From positions 655,176 to 719,175 of the forward strand of contig NZ_JBHSYQ010000016.1 of assembly GCF_042662225.1 (NCBI RefSeq): 64,000 bases of DNA, written 5' to 3'. The notes below the pieces were generated by a model, which saw only the letters and a list, made by a program, of their open reading frames with translations, was not told the origin of the DNA and did no database searches. The position numbers were made by a program, and so were the translations under genes. Shown here one piece after another: positions 46,705-55,755 of the stretch. Position 1 is the stretch's first letter. Each line of letters opens with the position of its first letter. This DNA is from Nibribacter roseus (GTDB taxonomy: Bacteria > Bacteroidota > Bacteroidia > Cytophagales > Hymenobacteraceae).

Positions 46705-47499
46705 ATGACTGTTCCAGCTTCTTCGCTGCACCACATGGGATCTAAAAAACGGCAGCTGTTCATGGTGCTTTGTGGTATAGTAGTGACCAATGCCCTTCTG
46801 GCCGAAATGATTGGTGTGAAAATTTTCTCTGGCGAAGGAATCTTTGGCCTGCCCGGTGCCCAGGTTCCGGTGCTGGGGGCAAAACTAGACTTCAACCTTA
46901 CCGCCGGGGTGATCATTTGGCCGGTAGTATTCATTGCCACCGACATTATAAATGAATATTTTGGGAAAGAGGGGGTGAAGAAAATAAGTTACCTCACGGC
47001 TGCGCTCATTGCCTATGCTTTTTTAGTGATAACGATAGCTACGGCCTTACCACCAGCTCAGTTTTGGTTAGATGTAAATGCTGAAGGGTTCAATGGCTCC
47101 AGCTTTGACATAAACTTTGCCTTTAACAAAGTCTTCAGGCAGGGGCTGGGTATCATTGTGGGTTCGCTAGTGGCGTTTCTGGTAGGGCAATTATTGGATG
47201 CGTATGTTTTCCACTGGCTCAAGAGCGTGACCGGCAGTAAAATGATCTGGCTCAGGGCTACCGGCTCAACTTTGGTCTCCCAGTTAGTGGACACGGTGGT
47301 AGTGCTTTTCATTGCCTTTTACCTATTTGATAACTGGACCCTGAAAGATGTGCTTTCTGTTTCAGTGATCAACTACCTCTATAAATTTACCATTGCTGTG
47401 CTGCTTACCCCTTTGCTGTATTTGGCTCATGCCCTTATAGATCGTTATTTAGCCGGAGACACAGAACTAAAACATGAAGCCTTACTCTCTGAGGATTAA
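46705..47499 (+). CDS. Queuosine precursor transporter (YhhQ/DUF165)
   Basis: 264 aa with about six membrane helices. Features of the family are VVTNALLAEMIGVKIF, FIATDIINEYFGKEGVKK (conserved D and E) and LRATGSTLVSQLVDTVVVLF. These proteins import queuosine precursors such as preQ0/preQ1 for tRNA modification. The ATG at 46705 (preceded by an in-frame TTG) gives a 15-residue cytoplasmic head. No queuosine genes are adjacent. Flanked on both sides by dispersed palindromes. Confidence 0.88.
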   Translation: MTVPASSLHHMGSKKRQLFMVLCGIVVTNALLAEMIGVKIFSGEGIFGLPGAQVPVLGAKLDFNLTAGVIIWPVVFIATDIINEYFGKEGVKKISYLTAALIAYAFLVITIATALPPAQFWLDVNAEGFNGSSFDINFAFNKVFRQGLGIIVGSLVAFLVGQLLDAYVFHWLKSVTGSKMIWLRATGSTLVSQLVDTVVVLFIAFYLFDNWTLKDVLSVSVINYLYKFTIAVLLTPLLYLAHALIDRYLAGDTELKHEALLSED

Positions 47500-47503
47500 T
47501 TTT

Positions 47504-47542
47504 CTATTTTAGGCTTATTTTAAAAAAACAAGCCTAAAACAG
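47504..47542. repeat. Dispersed 40 bp palindrome, copy 13
   Basis: CTATTTTAGGCTTATTTTAA with right half AAGCCTAAAACAG: near-perfect arms. It begins 5 bp after the transporter stop. Confidence 0.78.
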
Positions 47543-47614
47543 GTTCTCCATACTAGGAACTCCATTTTCTGGAATGCTGTGTCTGCATTGTAGTAGTGGG
47601 TTTATCTCCAAATC

Positions 47615-49060
47615 ATGCTCTTTAACTCCATAGATTTTGCGCTGTTCTTACCAATAGTCTTCCTGCTTTATTGGTTTGTTACTAACAAGAGCATATGGTG
47701 GCAGAATCTGCTGATAGTGGGCGCCAGTTATTTGTTTTACGGCTGGTGGGACTGGCGTTTTCTTTTCTTGATTTTCTTCAGCACCCTCGTGGATTACGGC
47801 ATCGGTTTGGCGTTGGGCAATGAGGCGCACGCAGGTAAACGAAAAGCATTGCTGTGGGTAAGCGTGCTGGTCAATTTAGGGCTACTGGGCTTTTTTAAGT
47901 ACTACAACTTCTTCCTTGAAAACTTCGTCTCTGCTTTCACTTTGTTGGGCAGGCCTATTTCAGGAGATGCGCTCCATATTGTGCTGCCGGTGGGCATTAG
48001 TTTCTATACCTTCCAGACCCTTAGTTACACCATTGATGTGTACCGAAAAAAGTTAGCGCCTACCAAAGACTTTGTTTCCTTTATGGCGTTTGTCAGCTTT
48101 TTTCCGCAGCTGGTGGCTGGGCCGATTGAGCGGGCTACTCATTTACTACCGCAGTTTCACCAACCCCGCAAGTTCCAATACCGAAGTGCGGTAGACGGAA
48201 TGCGCCAGATTTTATGGGGATTATCCAAAAAAGTAGTGGTAGCCGACAACTGTGCCGAGTTTGCCAACTTGACTTTTAACCACACCTCAGATTATGCCGG
48301 CAGTACGCTGTGGCTCGGGGCGGTGTTTTTCGCTTTTCAAATCTACTGCGACTTCTCTGGTTATTCTGACATAGCTATTGGCACCGCGCGGCTGTTCGGC
48401 TTCGACCTGATGCGGAACTTCGCGTTCCCCTATTTTTCAAGAGATGTGGCCGAATTCTGGCGCCGCTGGCATATCTCTCTTTCAACCTGGTTTAGAGATT
48501 ACCTGTACATCCCGTTAGGAGGAAGCAGAGGCGGCACCATGCTAAACATCAGAAACATCTTTATAATATTCATTGTCAGTGGGTTATGGCATGGTGCCAA
48601 TTGGACGTTTATAGTTTGGGGGCTTCTCCATGCTTTGTATTTTCTGCCCCTGCTCTTACTCAAACGCAACAGGCAACATGTAGGAACTGTGGCAGAGGCC
48701 AGTTTCTTTCCCTCTGCAAAAGAAGCGACCCAAATCATCTTCACTTTTGGCTTAGTAGTACTGGGCTGGGTGTTTTTCAGGGCGCATGATATGTCTCATG
48801 CGGTGCAATATCTTACAGGTATGTTTTCTTCTTCCATTCTTGCCCCTATAGAAATTGAAGCTCAAATTACCCTGCCACTCCTGCTTATTCTGGCAGTGTT
48901 TATCTCGGTTGAGTGGTGCACCAAACATAAGCTGCACCCCCTGGAAAAACTGGAGCAAAAATGGAAAAGGCCCATGCGCCTGACCATTTACTATATGCTG
49001 GCCGCTGCCATTTTTGTGCTAGAGGGCCAACCGCAGGCATTTATATATTTCCAGTTCTAA
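47615..49060 (+). CDS. MBOAT family O-acyltransferase (AlgI/DltB type)
   Basis: 481 aa polytopic membrane protein. MBOAT marks are the N-terminal LLYWFVTNKSIWWQNLLIV, the SFYTFQTLSYTIDVYR motif, EFWRRWHISLSTWFRDYLYIPLGG and the catalytic His in VSGLWHGANWTFIVWG. Such enzymes pass acyl (often acetyl) groups across the membrane onto polysaccharides or teichoic acid; in this phylum the usual target would be a surface polysaccharide. The next gene starts 1 bp after its stop and encodes an SGNH-like protein, the usual partner. Confidence 0.93.
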   Translation: MLFNSIDFALFLPIVFLLYWFVTNKSIWWQNLLIVGASYLFYGWWDWRFLFLIFFSTLVDYGIGLALGNEAHAGKRKALLWVSVLVNLGLLGFFKYYNFFLENFVSAFTLLGRPISGDALHIVLPVGISFYTFQTLSYTIDVYRKKLAPTKDFVSFMAFVSFFPQLVAGPIERATHLLPQFHQPRKFQYRSAVDGMRQILWGLSKKVVVADNCAEFANLTFNHTSDYAGSTLWLGAVFFAFQIYCDFSGYSDIAIGTARLFGFDLMRNFAFPYFSRDVAEFWRRWHISLSTWFRDYLYIPLGGSRGGTMLNIRNIFIIFIVSGLWHGANWTFIVWGLLHALYFLPLLLLKRNRQHVGTVAEASFFPSAKEATQIIFTFGLVVLGWVFFRAHDMSHAVQYLTGMFSSSILAPIEIEAQITLPLLLILAVFISVEWCTKHKLHPLEKLEQKWKRPMRLTIYYMLAAAIFVLEGQPQAFIYFQF

Positions 49061-49061
49061 C

Positions 49062-50030
49062 ATGAAGCGCTTCCTCAAAAATTTAAGCTATTTCCTGTTA
49101 CCTGTGCTGGTCTTAGCGTATCCGCTGGATATTTTTCTGTCCAATAACCTGAAGAAGTCAAAAGCTTACGGACAAGACGAATATTCGGTGTACAATGACA
49201 TGTACAGCGGCAACTTACGGGCAGAGGTGGTGGTTTATGGTTCTTCACGGGCCTGGACCCACTTAAACCCAATCCTTCTGGAGAAAGGGCTGCACCGCAG
49301 CGTGTACAATTTAGGGTTAGACGGGCATACTTTTCAGCTGCAGTACCTACGGCACCTTGAGTACTTAAAATATAACCCAAAGCCCAGGTATATTCTTTAC
49401 TCCTTAGATGTCTTTACGCTGGAAAGGCTGCCCGACCTGTACAATGTGCAGCAGTTCTTGCCTTACATGCTCTATAATGAAAACATAAAAAATTTCACCC
49501 TTCCCTACGGGCACTTTTCTTTTTTAGACTACTACTTGCCACTGCTGCGCTACTCTGGTAAAAAGTGGGCAGTGCTACATGCGGTAAAGAATGCGGTGGT
49601 GCCTGTAGACCAAAGTGCTGGAAGAGTGAAAGGCTACAGAGCTAAAGATGAAACCTGGAACGGTGACTTTGAAAAAGCTCAGGAAAAACTACAGTACTAT
49701 AAAGCCATACCCGACCCAGAATTAACAAAACTGTTCCACCAGTTTCTGCAAAATTGTGCCCGCCAAAACATTGAGGTGATTTTCGTTTACTCTCCGGAGT
49801 ACATAGAGGGGCAAAAATTCGTGCAAAACAGGGAAGAAATTTTACAACTCTACCGGAACATGGCAGCACAACACCGGCTGCTTTTTCTAGACTACTCCCA
49901 AGACAAAATTAGCCAAGAGAAAAAGTTCTTTTACAACGTCACGCACCTGAATAAAACCGGTTCAGAAGCTTTTACCAATACATTACTACAAGATCTGAAA
50001 CGCTTGAAACCAGCTATGGCATTGCCATAA
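49062..50030 (+). CDS. SGNH-like membrane-anchored partner of MBOAT
   Basis: 322 aa with one N-terminal membrane helix (about 8-25) and an extracytoplasmic domain. VVYGSSRAWTHLNP has the block-I serine of SGNH hydrolases (GSS), and YNVTHLNKTGSEAF near the end carries the catalytic-type His. This matches AlgJ/AlgX or DltD-like partners that finish acyl transfer to the glycan. It follows the MBOAT gene by 1 bp, so both are one unit. Substrate is not known. Confidence 0.75.
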   Translation: MKRFLKNLSYFLLPVLVLAYPLDIFLSNNLKKSKAYGQDEYSVYNDMYSGNLRAEVVVYGSSRAWTHLNPILLEKGLHRSVYNLGLDGHTFQLQYLRHLEYLKYNPKPRYILYSLDVFTLERLPDLYNVQQFLPYMLYNENIKNFTLPYGHFSFLDYYLPLLRYSGKKWAVLHAVKNAVVPVDQSAGRVKGYRAKDETWNGDFEKAQEKLQYYKAIPDPELTKLFHQFLQNCARQNIEVIFVYSPEYIEGQKFVQNREEILQLYRNMAAQHRLLFLDYSQDKISQEKKFFYNVTHLNKTGSEAFTNTLLQDLKRLKPAMALP

Positions 50031-50077
50031 CGCCTGAACCTTTCTACCTTGTATTCCTTATCTACAACTAAACCAAC

Positions 50078-50536
50078 ATGAAAAGCTTTTTTCTTCTTCT
50101 TTTGCTACTGGTGATGGGTCAAACGCTGCAGGCGCAAACACAGAACCCCACGTACAACAAAGCATTGGCTGACTCTTTAGGAGCCGATGATTATGGCATG
50201 AAGAAGTACGTTTTTGTTATTCTGAAGACGGGGCCGAACAAAATACAGGATAAAGAGAGAGTTAGTCAGCTGTTCAGGGGACACATGGAGAACATAAACC
50301 GGTTGGCAAGCCAGAACAAGCTTGTGGTTGCCGGTCCCTTCATGAAAAACGACAAAGCCTACCGTGGGCTTTTTATTTTGAACGTAGAAACCATTGCCGA
50401 AGCAAACGCTCTCTTGCAAACCGACCCTGCCGTGAAAGAAAAGTTGCTGGAGGCGGAATTGTTTGAATGGTATGGTTCGGCGGCATTGCCTGTTTACCTC
50501 CCGGTAAGCGAGAGCATCACCAAAATTAAACCGTAG
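50078..50536 (+). CDS. Exported YCII-domain protein
   Basis: 152 aa with a signal peptide ending LQAQ (about residue 20). The mature part is a YCII-related fold: KKYVFVILKTGPNK, HMENINRLASQNKLVVAGPFM, YRGLFILNVETIAEANALLQTDPAV. YCII domains bind small ligands and are often dimeric ferredoxin-like folds; export is less common and seen in Bacteroidota. Function unknown. Confidence 0.8.
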   Translation: MKSFFLLLLLLVMGQTLQAQTQNPTYNKALADSLGADDYGMKKYVFVILKTGPNKIQDKERVSQLFRGHMENINRLASQNKLVVAGPFMKNDKAYRGLFILNVETIAEANALLQTDPAVKEKLLEAELFEWYGSAALPVYLPVSESITKIKP

Positions 50537-50541
50537 ACCTA

Positions 50542-51192
50542 TTGACACCTTCGCCATTATACTTGTTTAGTGGGCTTGGAGCCGATGAACGCATGTTCCA
50601 GAACTTGGTTTTCCGCCACCGTAACCCAAAATTCATCTCATGGATTCCGGCACATAAAGGCGAGTCACTCCAGTCTTACGCCCAGCGGTTATTAGCCCAA
50701 ATTGAACCCTCTGAACAGCCTCCTATTCTAGTTGGGGTAAGCTTTGGCGGTATTGTAGCGCAGGAGGTAGCAAAGCTTAAACCGGTTAATAAGGTAATTC
50801 TCATTTCTAGCTTAGCCAGTTCAAAAGATTTGCAGTGGCACTACCGCATAGGTGGTGCTCTAAAGTTACAGCGGTGGCTGCCGTTCCGGCTCATAAGACT
50901 TTGGGAAGCGCCTGCTAATTGGGTTTTCGGAGCAAAGACCTCAGAAGAAAAAAAGCTGCTGAAAGCAGTAGTCATGGACACTGATATTGCCTATTTACGC
51001 TGGGCTCTGCAGCAGATCTTGAACTGGAGACAATCCTCCCCCGCTCCCACCACCGTCATCATTCATGGTGATGAAGACAAAGTGCTTCCGTTCCCACCTT
51101 ACCCTCACACGAAAATCATAAAAGGCGGAGAACATTTAATGCTGCTCAGCAGAGCTCCAGAGGTTAGTAAATTCATTAACAAGGAGCTATAA
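50542..51192 (+). CDS. Small alpha/beta hydrolase
   Basis: 216 aa. Nucleophile Ser in LVGVSFGGIVAQ (about residue 68), Asp in HGDEDKVLP and His in GGEHLMLL complete a serine hydrolase triad. The start is a TTG at 50542, 5 bp after the YCII stop. The next in-frame ATG (MFQNL) would lose the first strand with the oxyanion loop (LFSGLGAD), so TTG is preferred. Substrate unknown. Confidence 0.82.
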   Translation: MTPSPLYLFSGLGADERMFQNLVFRHRNPKFISWIPAHKGESLQSYAQRLLAQIEPSEQPPILVGVSFGGIVAQEVAKLKPVNKVILISSLASSKDLQWHYRIGGALKLQRWLPFRLIRLWEAPANWVFGAKTSEEKKLLKAVVMDTDIAYLRWALQQILNWRQSSPAPTTVIIHGDEDKVLPFPPYPHTKIIKGGEHLMLLSRAPEVSKFINKEL

Positions 51193-51298
51193 CAATTCTA
51201 TTTAACATATATTATTAAATAAAAACACACTTTCCCATCTACCTGAATTAATTCACCTAAAGCCATGCAAGAGGCTGGCAAAGCCATATAACCGCTCT

Positions 51299-51338
51299 TT
51301 GTTTTAGCCTTGGTTTTTGAAAAACAGGTCAAAAACAG
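51299..51338. repeat. Dispersed 40 bp palindrome, copy 14
   Basis: TTGTTTTAGCCTTGGTTTTT with right half ACAGGTCAAAAACAG, about 100 bp upstream of trpS. Confidence 0.72.
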
Positions 51339-51439
51339 TTAATAAAGAAGTTCTTCCTCCAGAAAAAGCAGCACAGCACGGGTTTCGTTTTCCGGTTTGC
51401 CTAGCAATCGCTTTCTTTGCACAAATTACAGTACAAACC

Positions 51440-52414
51440 ATGGCACGAATTCTTACGGGCATCCAAAGCAGTGGCCGACCACATCTGGGCAACTTGTTGG
51501 GTGCTATCCTTCCGGCAATTGAGCTCTCTAATAAAGCAGAGAATAATTCACTTTACTTTATTGCTGATTTACATTCTTTAACCACCATTCGGGAGGCTGA
51601 TGTACGCCGAATGAATACGTATGCCGTAGCAGCGGCCTGGTTAGCGTTTGGACTTGACACAGACAAGCATATTTTCTACCGTCAGTCTGATGTGCCGGAG
51701 GTAACTGAATTAACCTGGTACCTGAGCTGCTTTGCGCCCTACCCTATGTTGGCCAACGCACATTCTTTCAAAGACAAATCGGCCCGCCGCCAACTGTCTG
51801 ACGTAAACTCAGGTTTGTTTACGTATCCGGTGCTCATGGCTGCCGACATTCTGCTGTATGATGCGGAGTTTGTGCCGGTAGGCAAAGACCAGATACAGCA
51901 CCTGGAAATCACCCGTGACCTGGCCAGCTCTTTCAACCACATCTACGGCGAAACCTTTGTGCTGCCCCAAGCCAAGGTTGATGAGAACGTGATGACGGTA
52001 CCTGGCATAGATGGCGAGAAAATGAGCAAATCATACGGTAACACCATTGACATCTTTTTACCTGAGAAAGAGCTGCGGAAGCGTATCATGAGCATTGTTT
52101 CTGACAGCAAAACCCTTGAGGAGCCCAAAGACCCTGAAACAGATCTTACCTTTAAGCTCTATTCACTTATTGCTTCTGAAGAAGAAACAGAATCTCTGCG
52201 CCAGAGCTACTTGGCGGGTGGTTACGGCTACGGTCACGCCAAACAGGCGCTGTATGAACTCATGCTGAAGAAATATGCTGAGCCCCGCGAGCGGTTCAAC
52301 TATTACATGAACAACCTTTCTGAGTTAGATGCCAAATTGGCCGAAGGTGCCGCCAAGGCCCGTGCCATTGGAGCCCCGGTGCTTCAGAAAGTGCGGGAGA
52401 AATTAGGATTTTAA
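51440..52414 (+). CDS. trpS: Tryptophanyl-tRNA synthetase
   Basis: 324 aa class I aminoacyl-tRNA synthetase. The HIGH-type motif is SGRPHLGNLLG near residue 10-20 and KMSKS is in GEKMSKSYGN. The start is the ATG at 51440 (MARILTGIQSSG), matching the family N-terminus. The open frame extends 41 codons upstream, but that part begins inside a dispersed palindrome and is not conserved TrpRS sequence. It is convergent with a lipoprotein gene; both share a hairpin terminator. Confidence 0.95.
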   Translation: MARILTGIQSSGRPHLGNLLGAILPAIELSNKAENNSLYFIADLHSLTTIREADVRRMNTYAVAAAWLAFGLDTDKHIFYRQSDVPEVTELTWYLSCFAPYPMLANAHSFKDKSARRQLSDVNSGLFTYPVLMAADILLYDAEFVPVGKDQIQHLEITRDLASSFNHIYGETFVLPQAKVDENVMTVPGIDGEKMSKSYGNTIDIFLPEKELRKRIMSIVSDSKTLEEPKDPETDLTFKLYSLIASEEETESLRQSYLAGGYGYGHAKQALYELMLKKYAEPRERFNYYMNNLSELDAKLAEGAAKARAIGAPVLQKVREKLGF

Positions 52415-52436
52415 GCAGCACCACAACCTTTTCCGT

Positions 52437-52476
52437 AAAACAAAAGCCGAAGCTATTAAGCTTCGGCTTTTGTTTT
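52437..52476. terminator. Bidirectional terminator between trpS and lipoprotein gene
   Basis: Perfect 18 bp arms 52437-52454 and 52459-52476 with a 4 nt loop, A-rich on one side and T-rich on the other. It serves both convergent genes and touches the minus-strand stop codon. Confidence 0.92.
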
Positions 52477-53635
52477 ATTCTTCGTAAGAAGTAGAAGCGT
52501 AATATTTAATTCCGTTTGGAGTAAAATAGAAATAATAGTATTCCTGTGGCGTGTACAGTTTTATTTCATTTACGGTCTTGTCTTTTACTCTTTTGTCTAA
52601 TCTCTCCAGTTCATGCAAGTATGTCGTTTTGTTTTGAAGTGGATCAGCAATATCTATTATAAACAAAGATTCTCCTTTTCCATCTAATAAAACGAAACTG
52701 GAATCAACTTTGGCCACAGGCGCGGTATAGCCTAGCTCTTCAAAAAAACCGTCATACCTATAGCCGGCCAGAGATTTCCCGTTCACGTGGTAAAAGATGA
52801 GATTCTTAGATTTCCTATCTCGCTCCTCATGGTACTCCCGCACCCCCTTCTCTGTTCTGTAACCTCTTGAAATAATATAATCATAAATTACTACAAAGGT
52901 GGTGTCGGTTAAGAAGGAGCTGTAGACCACATCACTTATCCCAAAATCAAAAATGTATCCGGCGGGTCCATACAAAGAGGAGCAATTCAGATAATATTTA
53001 CGGTCATTAGTAAGCTGCAGCTCACTGTCACAGCCACCACCACCGGTATGGCTGTAATTTTGAAGGCGCAGGGGGGTGCCTTTCAGGTCGGTTACCAGCA
53101 TGGCAACGCCTCCCACATCGCTATCAGGCAGCCCAAACACTATATCGAAAAGCACTTTATCATCAGCAGTCACACCTCTGAACACAGGAGGAATAGGGGC
53201 GCTTTCCCCAATGTATCCGTTTTCTTTTTCAAGCTTCATAAAGTCCTCCTTCCTGAATGCCTTCTGAAACAGCACTTTCCCGTTCTTCTGCAACCTGACC
53301 TGATAATGGGTATCATGGTTATATGATTTATGAGGCACCGGTTTCTCACCGCTATCCCACTCATATACCTCCACCACTGAGCTGTCGTTAAGGCTATATG
53401 CTTGTGTGATGGCTTTGTACACATCAGAACCCACTATTACCTCAGTGGTGTCATATCTTCTCTCTGTATCTGGGTAGGCATATTGATATACTGTATCGTT
53501 TTTAGGAGAAGCTTCGGGGAGAGTGGTGGTGCCGGCATTGGCGGAACCAGCTTTTTCCTGCGCTGGCTTTTCTTTCTGGCAGCTGCCAAATGCAATTATG
53601 ACCAAAAGGAAAAGGTAAGTACATTCTTTTTTCAT
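52475..53635 (-). CDS. Lipoprotein of unknown function (386 aa)
   Basis: 386 aa with a lipoprotein signal (FLLVIIAFGSC, lipidated Cys about residue 19) and a charged, low-complexity linker after it (QKEKPAQEKAGSANAG). The rest is rich in beta strands and aromatic residues, without a domain I recognise. It is probably anchored in the outer or inner membrane. It ends at the shared trpS terminator and has a dispersed palindrome about 55 bp upstream of its start. Confidence 0.8.
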   Translation of the reverse strand: MKKECTYLFLLVIIAFGSCQKEKPAQEKAGSANAGTTTLPEASPKNDTVYQYAYPDTERRYDTTEVIVGSDVYKAITQAYSLNDSSVVEVYEWDSGEKPVPHKSYNHDTHYQVRLQKNGKVLFQKAFRKEDFMKLEKENGYIGESAPIPPVFRGVTADDKVLFDIVFGLPDSDVGGVAMLVTDLKGTPLRLQNYSHTGGGGCDSELQLTNDRKYYLNCSSLYGPAGYIFDFGISDVVYSSFLTDTTFVVIYDYIISRGYRTEKGVREYHEERDRKSKNLIFYHVNGKSLAGYRYDGFFEELGYTAPVAKVDSSFVLLDGKGESLFIIDIADPLQNKTTYLHELERLDKRVKDKTVNEIKLYTPQEYYYFYFTPNGIKYYASTSYEE

Positions 53636-53690
53636 GCCACAGGTTACAAGTATTCTTTAAATTTCACAACAAGCGCATAAGACAGTATAT

Positions 53691-53730
53691 CTGTTTTCGG
53701 CCTCTTTTCAGCAAAACACCCCAAAAACAG
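53691..53730. repeat. Dispersed 40 bp palindrome, copy 15
   Basis: CTGTTTTCGGCCTCTTTTCA with right half ending CCCCAAAAACAG, between the lipoprotein start and the 53795 gene terminator. Confidence 0.72.
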
Positions 53731-53733
53731 CAA

Positions 53734-53767
53734 AGCTCCCGCCAAAGCTTTCACTTCAGCGGGAGCT
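53734..53767 (-). terminator. Hairpin after the 53795-54199 gene
   Basis: AGCTCCCGC (53734-53742) with GCGGGAGCT (53759-53767). On the minus strand it is followed by TTTGCTGTTTTTGG. It lies 27 bp after the stop of the minus-strand gene. Confidence 0.7.
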
Positions 53768-53794
53768 GCTAATAATGTAAGAAGAGGAAAAGAT

Positions 53795-54199
53795 TTACGC
53801 CTCTTCTGAGTTCCAGACTACCTGTGCGGTTTTACCTGATGTCAGGATGAAGCGCACCGGATTTGGCACCAGTACCAGACGGGCCTCTTTGTTAGGATAG
53901 ACTTCCGTCTCTACCCAAACCCCCTGCTTGCCTGTAAGCGTCACCTGGCCATCTTCATTCAGGGCTTCTGGCAGGTAGGCGGTGGGCAAAAGCACATCGG
54001 TGTCGGAGTTTATTTTATGGTGAATATCACCTAAAACGTCTTCCAGGTATTCGCCGTAATTATCATTGAAATCGTCTTCCAGGTCGTGCAGTTCCTCTTC
54101 CACGTCATCGTAGCGCTCGTCGTTGTAAGAGAGCTTGCCTAATTCCTGCTTTTTCTGGATAAGGGAAACCAGCGAAGTATTCAAATCTTGGATATTCAT
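53795..54199 (-). CDS. Conserved hypothetical protein (134 aa)
   Basis: 134 aa, no signal or membrane segment. The first half is acidic and helical (DDVEEELHDLEDDFNDNYGEYLEDVLGDIHHK), the second half beta-rich (YLPEALNEDGQVTLTGKQGVWVETE; EARLVLVPNPVRFILTSG). I do not recognise a named domain; it looks like a Bacteroidota-specific conserved protein. It is divergent from hppD. Confidence 0.78.
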   Translation of the reverse strand: MNIQDLNTSLVSLIQKKQELGKLSYNDERYDDVEEELHDLEDDFNDNYGEYLEDVLGDIHHKINSDTDVLLPTAYLPEALNEDGQVTLTGKQGVWVETEVYPNKEARLVLVPNPVRFILTSGKTAQVVWNSEEA

Positions 54200-54361
54200 G
54201 CTTTGGTGTATTTTTCACAAATTTTATAACATCTGACGCTATTTCCAAGTAGATGGGGCAAAACCCTTCGGAAAGAGTTTATTTTCTTTCCGGCCCAATT
54301 CTTCTATTTTTACCGGCAAAGCCTTCCGCTGGGAGCCTTTCCACCTCATAAAGAACCTACT

Positions 54362-55548
54362 ATGGCTACAAATTCAGATTTTCTGCCGTTAAATGGCACA
54401 GATTACATTGAGTTCTATGTAGGGAACGCCAAACAAAGCGCCTATTATTACCAAAGCGCCTTCGGGTTTGAGTTGGTAGCCTACGCCGGACCCGAAACAG
54501 GAGTACGTGACCGGGCTTCTTATGTTTTACAGCAAGGCAAGGTACGGTTTGTCCTCACCACCTCCCTTCTACCTGATTCAGAAATATCAGAGCATGTCCG
54601 CAAGCATGGTGACGGCGTGAAAGTGATGGCTCTGTGGGTAGATGATGCCAAGAAATCTTACCAGGAGACCATAAGCCGGGGCGCCAAATCGGCAGGTGAG
54701 CCAAAAACACTCACCGATGAATTTGGCGAGGTGAAAGTTTCGTCTATTTACACCTATGGCGAAACAGTGCACACGTTTGTGGAGCGTAAGAACTACAGCG
54801 GCGCCTTTATGCCCGGGTACGTGGCCAGAAAGAGTAGCTTTCCGGTTTCTCCGGTTGGGTTCAAGCACGTGGACCACTGCGTAGGCAATGTGGGCTGGGG
54901 CGAAATGAACACTTGGGTAGACTTTTACGCCAAAGTCATGGGCTTTCAGCTGTTGCTCACGTTTGACGACGAAGACATCTCCACAGAATATTCTGCCCTT
55001 ATGAGTAAGGTCATGAGCAACGGAAACGGCTACGTCAAATTCCCCATAAACGAACCAGCCNNNNNNNNNNNNNNNNNNNNNNNNNNNNNNNNNNNNNNNN
55101 NNNNNNNNNNNNNNNNNNNNNNNNNNNNNNNNNNNNNNNNNNNNNNGAGGGCAAGAAGAAATCGCAGATTGAAGAGTACTTAGATTTCTACGGCGGACCA
55201 GGCGTACAGCACATTGCCATTGCCACGGATGACATTGTAGACACCGTGGCCGAACTGCGCCGACGGGGCGTAGAGTTTCTGACGGTGCCCAGCTCTTATT
55301 ATGAGGACCTGCTAGACCGCGTTGGCAAAATAGACGAAGACCTTCAGCCCCTCAAAGACCTGAACATTTTGGTAGACCGCGACAACGAGGGCTACCTGCT
55401 CCAGATTTTCACCAAACCCGTGGAAGACCGCCCTACGGTGTTCTATGAAATTATACAGCGCAAAGGAGCCAAGTCTTTCGGGAAAGGCAACTTTAAAGCT
55501 TTGTTTGAGGCCATAGAACGCGAGCAGGCGCTGCGGGGGAATCTTTAA
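54362..55548 (+). CDS. hppD: 4-Hydroxyphenylpyruvate dioxygenase, interrupted by assembly gap
   Basis: Fe(II) enzyme of tyrosine breakdown that makes homogentisate. Both vicinal-oxygen-chelate domains are seen: first half to KFPINEPA (54362-55060) and second half from EGKKKSQIEEYLDF (55147-55548). Iron ligands are H172 (KHVDHC), H255 (VQHIAIA) and E334 (FYEIIQR), numbered with the N run removed. A run of 86 N (55061-55146) breaks the frame, yet family proteins read NEPA-EGKKKSQ with nothing between, so the intact gene is probably 366 aa and the gap spurious. No homogentisate dioxygenase gene is adjacent. Confidence 0.93.
55061..55146. other. Assembly gap (86 N) inside hppD
   Basis: The N run begins and ends on codon boundaries of a contiguous HPPD reading. 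A length of zero restores both frame and family sequence. Confidence 0.95.
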
Positions 55549-55553
55549 TAATT

Positions 55554-55703
55554 GAGAATGTGTGAAGGAGTGATTGAGTGAATAAAGTTATATTGAGTAG
55601 CTGATTTTGTGAGAGTTTGAATGACTGAGATAAAGCATTTACAGAAACTAAAATCTACTGATCAATCATTAATTTTTTATTCACCACTCCTTCACACATT
55701 CTC
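55554..55703. repeat. Inverted repeat in hppD-phosphohexomutase spacer
   Basis: Perfect 19 bp arms 55554-55572 and 55685-55703 with a 112 bp loop built of GAGTGA/TCACTC-type short repeats. No ORF inside. It may form a long hairpin in the transcript. Confidence 0.65.
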
Positions 55704-55755
55704 CCCTAAATTCACTCATTCACACATTCTGTCCATCACTCATTAATACATAACT

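Noticed and set aside
51317..51439. N-terminal extension of TrpRS
   Set aside because: It starts at a TTG inside a dispersed palindrome and contains no TrpRS sequence; the ATG at 51440 gives the family start.
54362..55548. hppD as a frameshifted pseudogene
   Set aside because: The frame change falls in an N run and disappears when the gap is closed; all iron ligands are intact.
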